Source: Thalassospira sp. (GTDB lineage: Bacteria > Pseudomonadota > Alphaproteobacteria > Rhodospirillales > Thalassospiraceae). Taken from it: 64,000 nucleotides of DNA. The notes below the pieces were generated by a model. That model saw nothing but the letters and a program-made list of their open reading frames with translations. It was not told where the DNA came from and did not search any database. Shown piece by piece: positions 45,798 through 55,700 of this stretch (positions are counted from its first letter, which is position 1; the number at the start of each line of letters is the position of its first letter). The translations under genes and the position numbers were made by a program. The stretch lies in contig NZ_PAQR01000002.1 in NCBI RefSeq assembly GCF_002709775.1, positions 1 through 64,000 on the forward strand, given 5' to 3'.

Positions 45798-45904
45798 CGG
45801 TTCTCCGTCAGTTCAGAAAACAGGTTCACGGTGATCGATTTCCTTGTATATGACCGGTAGAACCATTTGCCGGTCCATCACCGGAAAGTTTTTTGGGGGA
45901 CGAA

Positions 45905-46933
45905 ATGCGTCGCACGCTTGCCTTGGCTACCCTTGCCGCATCAATCGCACTTCTGGCGGCACCGGCTGCAGAAGCCCGCGATCAGATCAGGATTGTCGGA
46001 TCCTCGACGATCTTTCCGCTGACCACCAAGGTCGCCGAGCATTTCGCCAAGACAACCGGCGCGCCAGCCCCGGTGGTTGAAAGCACCGGATCTGGCGGCG
46101 GCTTCAAGCTGTTTTGTGGCGGCATTGGCGAACAGTTCCCCGATATTGTTGATGCATCGCGCCCGATTACAGGGTCGGAAACCGCGATTTGTGCGGCCAA
46201 CTCTGTCCGCGATATCAGCGAAATCAAGATCGGCTATGACGGCATTGTCATGCTGGGCTCACGCGAAGCGCCGGCCATGGAACTTACCGCCCGCCAGCTT
46301 TATCTGGCGCTAGCGCGCACAGTCCCAGTTAATGGCGCAAGCGTTCCGAACCCGCATGAAAAATGGTCCGATATCGACCCGAGCCTGCCGGATCTTAAAA
46401 TCCGCGTTTATGGCCCGCCGCCGACATCTGGCACACGCGATCTTATGGGTCAGCTTTTGCTTGATCAGGGCTGCGCGACATTTTCCGATATCGCAAGCCT
46501 TGAGGCATCCGACCCTGACAGCTTCCGCCTGCTGTGCCGTACGCTGCGCGAAGATGGCGCCTATATCGAGGCTGGTGAAAATGACCGCCTTGTCATCAGC
46601 AAGCTTGAAAAAGACCCGACCTCATATGGCGTGATGGGCTTTAACAATCTGGATCGCAACCGCGAGCGCCTGCAGGGCGTTCCGATCAACGGCATCGAGC
46701 CGGATTACGAAACCATCCTTGATGGCAGCTATCCGGCATCGCGCGCGCTTTATCTTTACGTCAAGGATGACCACCAGCAGCTGGTCCAGAGCCTGGGCGA
46801 GTTCATCTCGACCTATGTCTCCGAAGCAGTGATTGGCGAAGAAGGCTTGCTTGCTGATAACGGTCTGGTGCCGCTAACCAGTGACGAACGTGCGGAAACC
46901 ATGACCAGTGCCGAGAAGTTTGCCGGAAACTGA
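45905..46933 (+). CDS. PstS-family phosphate-binding protein, orphan
   Basis: A 342-aa periplasmic solute-binding protein. The signal peptide covers about residues 1-24 (ALLAAPAAEA). Phosphate-contact segments IVGSSTIFPL (near 34), ESTGSGGGFKLF and TSGTRDLMGQLL are present. PstS feeds phosphate to the PstCAB transporter, but no pst genes are nearby, so this may be a second copy, a sensor, or a protein for another anion. GGGGGA lies 4 nt before the ATG. Confidence 0.88.
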   Translation: MRRTLALATLAASIALLAAPAAEARDQIRIVGSSTIFPLTTKVAEHFAKTTGAPAPVVESTGSGGGFKLFCGGIGEQFPDIVDASRPITGSETAICAANSVRDISEIKIGYDGIVMLGSREAPAMELTARQLYLALARTVPVNGASVPNPHEKWSDIDPSLPDLKIRVYGPPPTSGTRDLMGQLLLDQGCATFSDIASLEASDPDSFRLLCRTLREDGAYIEAGENDRLVISKLEKDPTSYGVMGFNNLDRNRERLQGVPINGIEPDYETILDGSYPASRALYLYVKDDHQQLVQSLGEFISTYVSEAVIGEEGLLADNGLVPLTSDERAETMTSAEKFAGN

Positions 46934-46970
46934 TCGCCAAACCGATCAAAGCCAATATACCTGATAATAG

Positions 46971-46996
46971 CGGCCGGGCATCAGTCCGGCCGTTTT
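46971..46996 (+). terminator. Terminator of the PstS gene
   Basis: Hairpin CGGCCGG / CCGGCCG followed by four T's. It overlaps the last codons and stop of the convergent methyltransferase gene on the minus strand. Confidence 0.7.
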
Positions 46997-47793
46997 GCCA
47001 TCCAGACCTGATTGCTGGCATATTTCGGCGGATTGCCCTGAAAATCCGAAAATTCCGTTATCGAAACGAAACCGGACAACTCCAACATAAGGCGCATTTC
47101 ACTGCGATGAACCCAGCGCAGATGATGCCAGCAATCCTCGCGCTTAATCACTTCATCCAGATCATTGATTTCTTCAAAGCGCCAATGTTCGCTGAACTTC
47201 TGGGTCAGGGGATCATTGGTGCGTTCCATCGCCGTGATACGAAGGCGACTGCCCGGCTTACCGACACCATCAGGCATTGGAAAGACGGGAAGCTCCAGCG
47301 GGTCCGGATCGCCTTCGGGCAAGCAATAGCGCAAATCGGGATCCATCAGATCAAGCGCAATTGCCCCGCCCGGTTTCAGATGGGCAAAGGCGCGCTCAAG
47401 GGCACGTCGCTGATCGGTTGCATCGGTGACTTCCTGAAGCCCGCGAAACGGGATGATGACCAGATCAAATTGACGTCCCAGATCGAAGTCGCACATATTG
47501 CCAAGATGCCATGTCAGATCGGGGTAATTGGCACGCGCCTGATCCAGCATCGCAGGCGATAGATCAAGCCCCTCGACCGCGATACCGAGCCTGGCAATCG
47601 CGGCACTGATCCGCCCGGTGCCGCAGCCCAGTTCAAGCACACCGTTCTCGTGTGCGAGGCTTTCTGCGAGACGGGAATAGAAGGGAATGGGATCTTCGAA
47701 AATCTTACGATCAAGATCAGCGCGAAGATCGTAACTGGCCGTATTGAGGCCTCCGGCAGGGTAGAATTCATCAGATATGGATGAATTCGTCAT
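46981..47793 (-). CDS. Class I SAM-dependent methyltransferase
   Basis: A 270-aa methyltransferase. Motif I is LELGCGTGRISAAI (near residue 55), the acidic SAM residue is in VEGLDLSPAMLDQA, and post-motif segments IPFRGLQEV and GGAIALDLMDPDLRYC follow. The substrate is unknown; the Trp-rich C-terminal half suggests a small-molecule acceptor. Its start overlaps the stop of the GST gene by 4 nt, so the two are coupled. The 3' end overlaps the PstS terminator. Confidence 0.87.
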   Translation of the reverse strand: MTNSSISDEFYPAGGLNTASYDLRADLDRKIFEDPIPFYSRLAESLAHENGVLELGCGTGRISAAIARLGIAVEGLDLSPAMLDQARANYPDLTWHLGNMCDFDLGRQFDLVIIPFRGLQEVTDATDQRRALERAFAHLKPGGAIALDLMDPDLRYCLPEGDPDPLELPVFPMPDGVGKPGSRLRITAMERTNDPLTQKFSEHWRFEEINDLDEVIKREDCWHHLRWVHRSEMRLMLELSGFVSITEFSDFQGNPPKYASNQVWMAKRPD

Positions 47794-48464
47794 TCAAAAT
47801 CCAGTTCCGCATAATGGCTGGATGGCGGGAAGCTGGCCTGTCGGTCTGCGAGAATATCGCGCATCGCGGGGCGGCTTTTGATCCGCATGTACCAGTCCTT
47901 GGCGCGGGGATGTTTGGACCAGTTGATATCGCCCATATAGTCGATCACGGATACCTGTGCGGCAGCCGCCAGATCGGCCATGGTCAGGTGATCACCGGCC
48001 AGCCAATTGCGGCGTTCAAACAGCCAGCCGATATAGTCCATGTGATAGGCCGCATTGGTGCGCCCGGCGCGCAGGACCTTGGTATCGGGCGTGCCGGTTG
48101 AAAAGAAGCGTTTGAGAAGCTTCTCACCGAGTAAATGGTCGGTGACCTCGCGATTGAATTTACCGTCAAACCACGCGACAAGGCGGCGGATTTCGGCACG
48201 CTGCTTGGCATCCGATCCGAACAGTTTCGGCTCGTCCTCATAGACCTCGTCGAGATACTCGCAAATGACGGTGGAGTCACAAAACACCGCGCCGTCTTCT
48301 TCGACAAGAACAGGGACCTCACCCGCCGGATTAAGCAGCAGGAAATCGTCACGCCGCTCCCAGACCGGTTCGGCCGTGAGTTCGAAATCGAGCTTCTTCT
48401 CGGCCAGGACCAGACGGACTTTGCGCGAAAAAGGTGAGAGCCAAAAATGATATAACTGACGCAT
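47790..48464 (-). CDS. Glutathione S-transferase family protein
   Basis: A 224-aa GST. The N-terminal thioredoxin-like domain has YHFWLSPFSRKVRLVLAEK, where the Ser in SPFS is the likely glutathione-activating residue, and NPAGEVPVLVEEDGAVFCDSTVICEYL, which binds glutathione. An all-helical domain follows from about residue 90 (WLAGDHLTMADLAAAA). Function could be detoxification or reductive dehalogenation; it cannot be told. It is first of a two-gene unit with the methyltransferase. Confidence 0.9.
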   Translation of the reverse strand: MRQLYHFWLSPFSRKVRLVLAEKKLDFELTAEPVWERRDDFLLLNPAGEVPVLVEEDGAVFCDSTVICEYLDEVYEDEPKLFGSDAKQRAEIRRLVAWFDGKFNREVTDHLLGEKLLKRFFSTGTPDTKVLRAGRTNAAYHMDYIGWLFERRNWLAGDHLTMADLAAAAQVSVIDYMGDINWSKHPRAKDWYMRIKSRPAMRDILADRQASFPPSSHYAELDFE

Positions 48465-48684
48465 GAACGTGAAGATACCCGACCAAGGATGAACGTTTTA
48501 CAAAGACCCTTCCCGGGGTCGCAAACATTCCCAAAACCGCAAATAACCCGGTTCGTTTCCAACCCGGAACTGCAAGATATCTCAAACCATGCAACGCGTG
48601 CGAAGTAAAGAGCTTCAAGCGCCGGGAAGTGCAATTTTGCCATACGTACCGGTCATGACTGACAGAAAGCTTAAACCCGGCCTG

Positions 48685-50205
48685 TCAGGCGCGGCTTTTT
48701 GCCAGTTCCAGCATACCATCCAGATCAAGGCAGGCTTCCAGATGATCGGCCAGTTCATCAAGGGCAGCGTCAATGCCAGCCTCGAAATGCGTCGTCTGAT
48801 GGGCATCACCCGAGCGTAACCGCCCCAGAAAGGCATGGCGGAAATCATCGCTGCCAAACAAACCATGCAGATAACAGCCCAGAACCCGGCCGTCACTGCT
48901 GATCGCGCCATCAGAAACACCATTCAGATCAAGCCAGCTGCGCGCCCGATCCGGTCCATCTGTTTGACCCATATGGATTTCATAGCCATCGACAGGTGTC
49001 CCGGCAGCAAGCCCGGCATCATCGCCGATGGTCAGACCACGCGTCTTGCGCAGCGTCTTGTCGCCAGCCATCACCGTTTCAATATCAAGCAAGCCAAGCC
49101 CGGCCTCGCTGCCGGCGGCACCTTCGACGCCATTGGGATCATGGACCATACGGCCCAGCATCTGATAGCCGCCGCAAATACCAATCACATGCCCGCCACG
49201 CCGGTGATGGGCGAGGATATCGATATTCCAGCCTTGTTCTTTCAGGAACCGAAGGTCGGCCATGGTCGATTTTGAACCCGGCAACAGCACCAGATCGCAA
49301 TCACCCGGGATTACTTGCCCCGGTTTGATCACCAGCAGTTCGACATCATCCTCGGCCGCCAGCGGATCAAGGTCATCAAAATTGGCAATGCGCGGCAGAT
49401 GCGGCACGGCAATGCGCAGAACTGCGCCCGCCTCTTCCCCGGTTTCGCGGTGATATTTCCCGGCCTTCTCAAGCGCCACACCATCTTCGGCGGGGAGTTT
49501 ATGGGCATTCAGCCAGTATGTTGCGATACCGTAACTTTCAAGGCCGCAGGTTTCAGCAATGATGCCAGTCGCCGGCTCAAACAGGGAAACATCGCCGCGA
49601 AACTTGTTGATCACATAGCCCTTAAGCCAACGGCGATCATCCTCGGACAATAACGCATGCGTCCCAACTATCGAGGCAATCACCCCGCCGCGATCAATGT
49701 CACCCACCAGAATGACCGGAACACCCACCGCCTCGGCAAAGCCCATATTGGCAATGTCGGATGCCCGCAGATTGACCTCGGCCGGTGAGCCGGCCCCTTC
49801 GATCAGGACAAGATCGGCATCCGATGCCATGATCTCGAAGCTTTCGATCGCTTTGGGCAGAAGATCGCGTTTCAACCGGTAATAATCGCGTGCCTTGGCG
49901 CTGGTCAGGACCTTACCCTGCACGACCACCTGCGCACCGATATCGCTTTGCGGTTTGAGCAGGACCGGGTTCATATGAACCGTCGTCGCAACCCCCGCCG
50001 CACGCGCCTGAAGCGCCTGCGCACGACCAATCTCGCCGCCATCATCGGTGACGGCGGCATTGTTCGACATGTTTTGCGGTTTGAATGGTCGTACCCGTAG
50101 ACCCCGGCGGGCATAGGCCCGGCACAATCCGGCCACCAGCAAGGATTTCCCGACATCGGAACCGGTACCTTGCAACATCAGGGCGGGAACAGATTGCGCA
50201 CTCAT
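48685..50205 (-). CDS. cobQ: Cobyric acid synthase
   Basis: A 506-aa ATP- and glutamine-dependent amidase that adds four amides to adenosylcobyrinic acid a,c-diamide. The N-terminal P-loop is QGTGSDVGKSLLVAGLC, with RPFKPQNMSNNAAVT the family signature. The C-terminal GATase domain has its Cys in IGICGGYQMLGRM and His near GCYLHGLFGSD. It follows cobO by 39 nt on the same strand, matching the order of reactions (adenosylation, then amidation). Confidence 0.95.
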   Translation of the reverse strand: MSAQSVPALMLQGTGSDVGKSLLVAGLCRAYARRGLRVRPFKPQNMSNNAAVTDDGGEIGRAQALQARAAGVATTVHMNPVLLKPQSDIGAQVVVQGKVLTSAKARDYYRLKRDLLPKAIESFEIMASDADLVLIEGAGSPAEVNLRASDIANMGFAEAVGVPVILVGDIDRGGVIASIVGTHALLSEDDRRWLKGYVINKFRGDVSLFEPATGIIAETCGLESYGIATYWLNAHKLPAEDGVALEKAGKYHRETGEEAGAVLRIAVPHLPRIANFDDLDPLAAEDDVELLVIKPGQVIPGDCDLVLLPGSKSTMADLRFLKEQGWNIDILAHHRRGGHVIGICGGYQMLGRMVHDPNGVEGAAGSEAGLGLLDIETVMAGDKTLRKTRGLTIGDDAGLAAGTPVDGYEIHMGQTDGPDRARSWLDLNGVSDGAISSDGRVLGCYLHGLFGSDDFRHAFLGRLRSGDAHQTTHFEAGIDAALDELADHLEACLDLDGMLELAKSRA

Positions 50206-50244
50206 TCCGGTTTCAAAACTTTCCTGTAAAAGATCGAAGTCTGA

Positions 50245-50871
50245 TCAGAACTCGACGCCGATCTGTGCCTTGATGCCCTGTTCGCGGAACGGGTGTTTGA
50301 CCATGGTCATTTCCGTGACCAGATCGGCGGCCTCAATCAGGGTATCCGGGGCATTGCGGCCGGTAAGCACGATATGCTGATCGGGGAGTTTGTTGGCCAG
50401 TGCTTCGAGCACATCCTCGAGCGGTAGGAAATCATAGCGCAGGACGATATTGATCTCATCAAGGATGACCATCGAGTAGCTCGGATCACGCAGCATTTCC
50501 AACGCCTTGTTCCAGGCTTCACGCGCCAGCGCGACATCCTGCGCGCGATTCTGGGTTTCCCAGGTAAAGCCCGCCCCCATGGCGTGGAATTCACAAAGAT
50601 CGGGGAATTTTTTCAGAAGCTTGGCCTCTCCGGTTTCCCAACCGCCCTTGATGAACTGAACAACGCCGACTTTCATGTCATGGCCGACACAGCGCATCGC
50701 CATGCCAAAGGCCGAGGATGACTTGCCCTTGCCTTTGCCGGTATGGACAATGATCAGGCCCTTTTTATCGATCTTCTGGGCCATCATCTTGTCGCGCGCG
50801 GCCTTGATTTTCTTCATTTTTTCATCATGGCGCGCGTTGACATCGACGTCTGGCTGGCTTTTGTCAGTCAT
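50245..50871 (-). CDS. cobO: Cob(I)yrinic acid a,c-diamide adenosyltransferase
   Basis: A 208-aa ATP:corrinoid adenosyltransferase of the CobO/BtuR (CobA of Salmonella) family. The modified P-loop HTGKGKGKSSSAFGMAMRC is diagnostic. Downstream are MGAGFTWETQNR and VILDEINIVLRYDFL, which contact ATP and corrinoid. The start was set at MTDKSQPDV, with AAGGGAAG upstream; the longer frame adds 19 residues of no known domain. It lies 53 nt after a secreted GH114-like gene and before cobQ. Confidence 0.95.
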   Translation of the reverse strand: MTDKSQPDVDVNARHDEKMKKIKAARDKMMAQKIDKKGLIIVHTGKGKGKSSSAFGMAMRCVGHDMKVGVVQFIKGGWETGEAKLLKKFPDLCEFHAMGAGFTWETQNRAQDVALAREAWNKALEMLRDPSYSMVILDEINIVLRYDFLPLEDVLEALANKLPDQHIVLTGRNAPDTLIEAADLVTEMTMVKHPFREQGIKAQIGVEF

Positions 50872-50924
50872 TGTTTCTTCCCTTTGAAATGCCGCCCCAG
50901 AATGCGGCGAAAGCACCTCCGGGA

Positions 50925-51746
50925 TCAAGGGCAGTTTTGCGGTGCGTGATCAAGCTCCGTGCGTGCAATCACGCCCTGAAATCCGTGGACATCCGCCGCC
51001 GGACAAAAGGCCGCTGCATCGGCCCCTTCATCGATATATTCGACAGCAAAAACCGGCTTCCCCTGCGCGACATAGGGATCAAATTCACCCATGAAACCAA
51101 GACGGTGGGCCGATTCCAGCAGGGCAAAATCCATCTGATCGACAAGATCCGGCACAAGGTCGGCAGCATTTTTCTGCCCGATGGCAAGGCCGCGCGTATG
51201 GGCCTCTTTGATCAACCAGTTCACATAGCGCAGCTGATCACTACGTGTGATGTCAAAACCGGTTGGTTTGCTGCTTTGATCCGCTTCAAAGGCATCAATG
51301 TTATCGGGCTCAACGGCCAAAAATCCCTTGTCCCGGCACAGATCAAGACGGGCCGTGATCACATCGGCAAACCGTTCGAACCGGCTGATATCAAGCCAGT
51401 TTTCGCCATCCCACCCCCAATAAGGGCTGCCAATCACGTCTTGCGGGAAGTCGTTGGCGTCACCCCGCCAGTCCTCAACCGCGCCAATATTAATATAGCA
51501 AATCGGATAAAGCCCGGCCGCGCGCCAGGCTGCGACCTGATCAGCCGACGTATCGAACAGATCAGCACCGACCACGCGGATGACGTCATCGACATCAAGC
51601 GTTCCCTGAAGCTGCCAGTGAAACCGGCCGTTTGGCACAGATGTCCAGTGCAAGGCGTCATCAGCCTGCGCCAATGAACCATTCGCCAGCAGACCGGCAA
51701 CCATCACTGCCGGGAGCAAAAAGGATTTTGAAATCAAGTTCTTCAC
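50925..51746 (-). CDS. Secreted GH114-like (endo-alpha-1,4-polygalactosaminidase-type) protein
   Basis: A 273-aa TIM-barrel protein with an N-terminal signal peptide (VMVAGLLANGSLAQA). Segments GLYPICYINIGAVEDWR, KGFLAVEPDNIDAF and GLAIGQKNAADL match the GH114/TM1410 family, which includes polygalactosaminidases that act on exopolysaccharide. The catalytic Glu/Asp pair is plausible in EPDN and in the Asp-Phe-Ala region. The start is a GTG with AGGTGG 8 nt before; the longer frame would place the signal peptide internally. Its position directly upstream of cobO is unexpected and may be chance. Confidence 0.8.
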   Translation of the reverse strand: MKNLISKSFLLPAVMVAGLLANGSLAQADDALHWTSVPNGRFHWQLQGTLDVDDVIRVVGADLFDTSADQVAAWRAAGLYPICYINIGAVEDWRGDANDFPQDVIGSPYWGWDGENWLDISRFERFADVITARLDLCRDKGFLAVEPDNIDAFEADQSSKPTGFDITRSDQLRYVNWLIKEAHTRGLAIGQKNAADLVPDLVDQMDFALLESAHRLGFMGEFDPYVAQGKPVFAVEYIDEGADAAAFCPAADVHGFQGVIARTELDHAPQNCP

Positions 51747-51817
51747 GCGATACGCCACCTGCCATGAAACGTTGCAGATCGATTTTGCCCGCCTGCATCG
51801 GCCAAGACAATCCCGCA

Positions 51818-51850
51818 AACAAAAAGCGCGACCCGTAAGATCGCGCTTTT
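51818..51850 (-). terminator. Terminator between the cobN-distal gene and the GH114-like gene
   Basis: Minus-strand hairpin AAAAGCGCGA / TCGCGCTTTT with a 9-nt loop, followed by a T-rich tail. It ends the transcript of the gene at 51875-52576, so GH114-cobO-cobQ form a separate unit. Confidence 0.85.
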
Positions 51851-51874
51851 GAAATCGGTTGGGCCGGGACGCAG

Positions 51875-52576
51875 TTACCAGCTGGCACTTTCGCCGGTGG
51901 TCAATCCAAGATCGCCGGTCACCAGATCGGCCCATTTATCGGGTTCGCGCATGTCGATATTGCGCAGTTCCGGGCGGCGCATCCGGGCCTTGTTAAACAG
52001 CTGCAGGCGATCCCCCGGCGACATGCGGCGCAATCGATGCAGCGCCTTGCGAACCGCGTCGTTGCGCGGGGTTGCCGGGCTCTGGAAGCTTTTCTCAACC
52101 ACCTCAAGGCGTTTTTCCAGCCAGTCACGGCTGATCGCGACCTGTTCGATCAGGGTTTTGAAATCCCGCACCACCGGGAAATGATCAAGGCGCAGGTGGG
52201 CTACGGCAATGGCAGTACGCCAGACCTGACGTTCGACCCCTTGCAGGTAGCGCCAGTAGATCTTCACCTTGGCATTGATTTCAAATTTGGTTTGATCCGG
52301 ACCGGGAAGATGGTGGGCAAGTTCCGTCATGCCTGCATGAAATTCATCGAACGTTACCGGGCGATGCACGCCGTTGAAACGCTCGCGGACCTCAAGAACC
52401 GCGCGAATGGCCCCACGGGCAGGGCGATAGCGGCCATTGCCGTGCAAGTCGGCGCGCAGCCAGCCGGGCATGTCAAAATCAGAAAGCAGGAAGTTGATGA
52501 TATCTGCATGCCTGTCATGGGCAGGCATTGGAGTTTGCAGATAATCAGGCAAACGAACGTTGGTCTTGATATCCAT
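51875..52576 (-). CDS. Unknown protein downstream of cobN
   Basis: A 233-aa cytosolic, Arg-rich, mostly helical protein I do not recognise. It has no signal peptide or membrane segment. Notable stretches are FLLSDFDMPGWLRADLHGNGRYRPARGAI near residues 30-60 and a central helical, basic region (KVKIYWRYLQGVERQVWRTAIAVAHLRLDHF). The start is fixed by GGAGG. It follows cobN with a 186-nt gap and ends at a terminator, so it may be the last gene of the riboswitch-led operon. A cobalamin link is only positional. Confidence 0.75.
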   Translation of the reverse strand: MDIKTNVRLPDYLQTPMPAHDRHADIINFLLSDFDMPGWLRADLHGNGRYRPARGAIRAVLEVRERFNGVHRPVTFDEFHAGMTELAHHLPGPDQTKFEINAKVKIYWRYLQGVERQVWRTAIAVAHLRLDHFPVVRDFKTLIEQVAISRDWLEKRLEVVEKSFQSPATPRNDAVRKALHRLRRMSPGDRLQLFNKARMRRPELRNIDMREPDKWADLVTGDLGLTTGESASW

Positions 52577-52762
52577 CGCGGCCTCCGATCTGTTCAATCA
52601 ACCTGCTTCCCGTGCAGGCGATCCGATAGGGGTGCCCCGTCCCTCACAACTTATTAACAGTTGGTTAATTGAGATATGGTGCGAAAACGTAACGTTTCAA
52701 CTGCCCGGTTTGTTCCGACGGTAAAATTCCCGTGATTCCAATAACAAGCAGCAGTTGACCCG

Positions 52763-55700
52763 TTAGCTTCCCAGATCGGCGGAAACACTGTTGCGCCGCG
52801 GCTGCCAGAGCCCGCGTTCAATCGCCTCACGCAGCCGATCCTTGATATCGCGCAACGCATCCGCATTGTGATCGGCAATAAAATCGCGCACCTCGGCATC
52901 GCCAAGATAGGCGTCATAGACCAGATCGAAGTGATGATCGGCAACGCAACGCGCCGTCGCGGCAAAGGCAAACAGATAATCAACTGTTGCTGCCATCTCG
53001 AATGCGCCCTTATAGCCGTGGCGCATCACGCCCTTGATCCATTTGGGATTAACCACGCGTGCGCGCACAACACGGGCGATTTCTTCTTCCAGCGTGCGGA
53101 TTTTCGGGCTTTCCGGGCGGGAATGGTCACTGTGGTAAACTGTCGGCTGCTTGCCTGATAGATTGCGTACAGCCGATGTCATTCCACCTTCGAACTGATA
53201 ATAATCATCCGAGTCCAGAAGATCATGTTCGCGGTTGTCCTGATTATGGACGATTGCGTCGACCTTCGAAAGCCGGGTTTCAAACAGATCGCGTGCCGCC
53301 GTGCCCTCTGCCCCGTTGCCATAGGCGTAGCTGCCCCAGGCAAGGTAGGCATCGGCAAGATCGTCTTCATCTTCCCAAAGCTTTTCATCAATCATCGCCT
53401 GCAGACCGGCACCATAAGCACCGGGCTTTGAGCCAAACACGCGGAAACCGGCCTGTCGGGCAGCCTGATCATCCGCGACACCTTGGCTGCGGAGTTTTTC
53501 GGCCTCGGCCTTCACACGCACGGCAATCGGATTGGTATCAGCCGGTTCATCGGCTTGATCGGCCACCGCACGCACGGCACTGTCGAACAGATCAATCAGG
53601 CCCGGAAAGGCATCGCGGAAGAAGCCGGAAATGCGCAGGGTCACGTCCACACGCGGCCGACCCAGTACCGATGCCGGCATGATTTCAAAACCGGTTACCC
53701 GGCGCGATGCGCTATCCCAAGTCGGGCGCACCCCCATCAGGGCAAGTGCCTGCGCGATGTCATCTCCGCCCGTGCGCATGTTGCTGGTCCCCCAGACCGA
53801 CAGGCCAAGCGCAGTTGGCCATTCGCCATGGTCCTGCACATGGCGTTCCAGCAACAACTCGGCCGATTTCCAGCCCAACTGCCAGGCCGCCGGGGTTGGC
53901 ACGGTGCGGGTATCGACCGAATAGAAATTGCGCCCGGTCGGCAATACATCCGGGCGCCCACGGGTCGGAGCACCAGATGGGCCGGGTTCAACAAACTTGC
54001 CAGCAAGACCCCGCAAAAGGCCCTCGATCTCCGCCGGGCCACAGCCGGTCACAGAGGGGCGAATATTTGTTTCGATATCAGAAATAACGTCACATACAGC
54101 AAACCATGCCGGATCAGCCTTCACCGCGCCCTTGATCAGATCGCGTGCCAGAAGCTCGATCCGTTCCACGGTATCGCCGGTGGTGCGCCATGGACCAATA
54201 TCACCCGCATCATAGGCTGCCAGCACGTCGGGCTTGGTCCCCGGCCAGAATTCGGCAAAGGCGCAATCAAGCGGGTCAAAGGCCGGATCATCAAGGATGT
54301 CCTTGGCAATTGCGCGATGCAGGGATGCCTTGGGGCCGGTGTCCGACCCGCGCGGCAGACGAGCGAGGGCAACCAGCAGATCGGTCAGAAGATCACCTTC
54401 AGGGGCCTTGCCATAGATATGCAGGCCATCGCGGATCTGAAGTTCCTTGAGCTCGCACAGATAGTTATCAAGCTTGGCAAGCGCACTTTCTTCGTCTTCG
54501 CCGGCCTCAATCCCGCAATCACGGTCAAGCCCGATGCGGATCGCCAGTTCAAGGATGTCACGTTTGAGGATCACAAGGCGGCGCGGATCAACTGCAGCGG
54601 CGTCATAATATTCATCAACCAGCGCTTCGAGATCCTTGAGCGGCCCGTAACTTTCCGCCCGCGTTAAAGGCGGAGTCAGGTGATCAAGGATGACTGCCTG
54701 TGCGCGGCGCTTGGCCTGTGTGCCTTCGCCCGGATCATTGACGATAAAGGGATAAAAATGCGGGGTCGGGCCAAAGACGGCCTCAGGGAAGCATTCCTCG
54801 GAAAGTGCCAGTGATTTGCCCGGCAACCATTCCATATTGCCATGCTTGCCAAAATGAATGATCGCATCGACGCCAAACACATGTCGCAGCCAGATATAAA
54901 ACGCGAAATAGTTGTGCGGCGGCACCAGATCGGGCGAGTGGTAACTTTCAAGCGGATCGATGTTATAGCCGCGCGCGGGCTGCAAGCCGACCACCACATT
55001 GCCAAGCGGCAAGATCGAAAGGGCAAAGGCATCCTGATCGGCGAGATAGAACGGATCGTTCTTTGGGTCACCCCAAGCCTCTAACACCTGATCGCGGATA
55101 GATTGCGGCAGGGCATCAAACGCCGTTTGATAGTCCGTGCGCGATAGGGTCACACGAATATCGCGGGTCGCAAGCGATTTGAAATCATTGGTTGGCCCGG
55201 CCTTGATCGCCGCAATCAGGGCATCGCCATCGGCTGGCAGATCATCAAGCGCATACCCTTCGCCCTGCATGGCACGAAGGGTTTCGATCATGCCGGCCGG
55301 TGTATCAAGCCCGACGCCGTTGCCCAGACGGGCATCCTTGTTGGGATAGTTCGCCATAACCATCGCAACCTTGCGCGAAGCTGTATCAGTTCTGCGCAAG
55401 CGTACCCAGTTGGCAGCAAGTTCGGCGGTAAAGGCCACGCGATCACGCACCGGGATGTATTTCACCAGATCGATCTGGGTGAGCTCGTCCTTGCCAGCCG
55501 ATCCCTTGAACGACACGGCACGCGCAAGGATACGACCATCGACCTCGGGCAGGGCGACATTCATCGCGATATCGCGCGCGGCCAGACCATTGACGCCGTC
55601 ACGCCAAGCTTCCCCGCCACCGCCCGATAGCACCACCTGAAAAACCGGGGCGTCCACCGCGTCGAACGGCCCGCCTTTTCGTTCCACTCCCGGAACAGAT

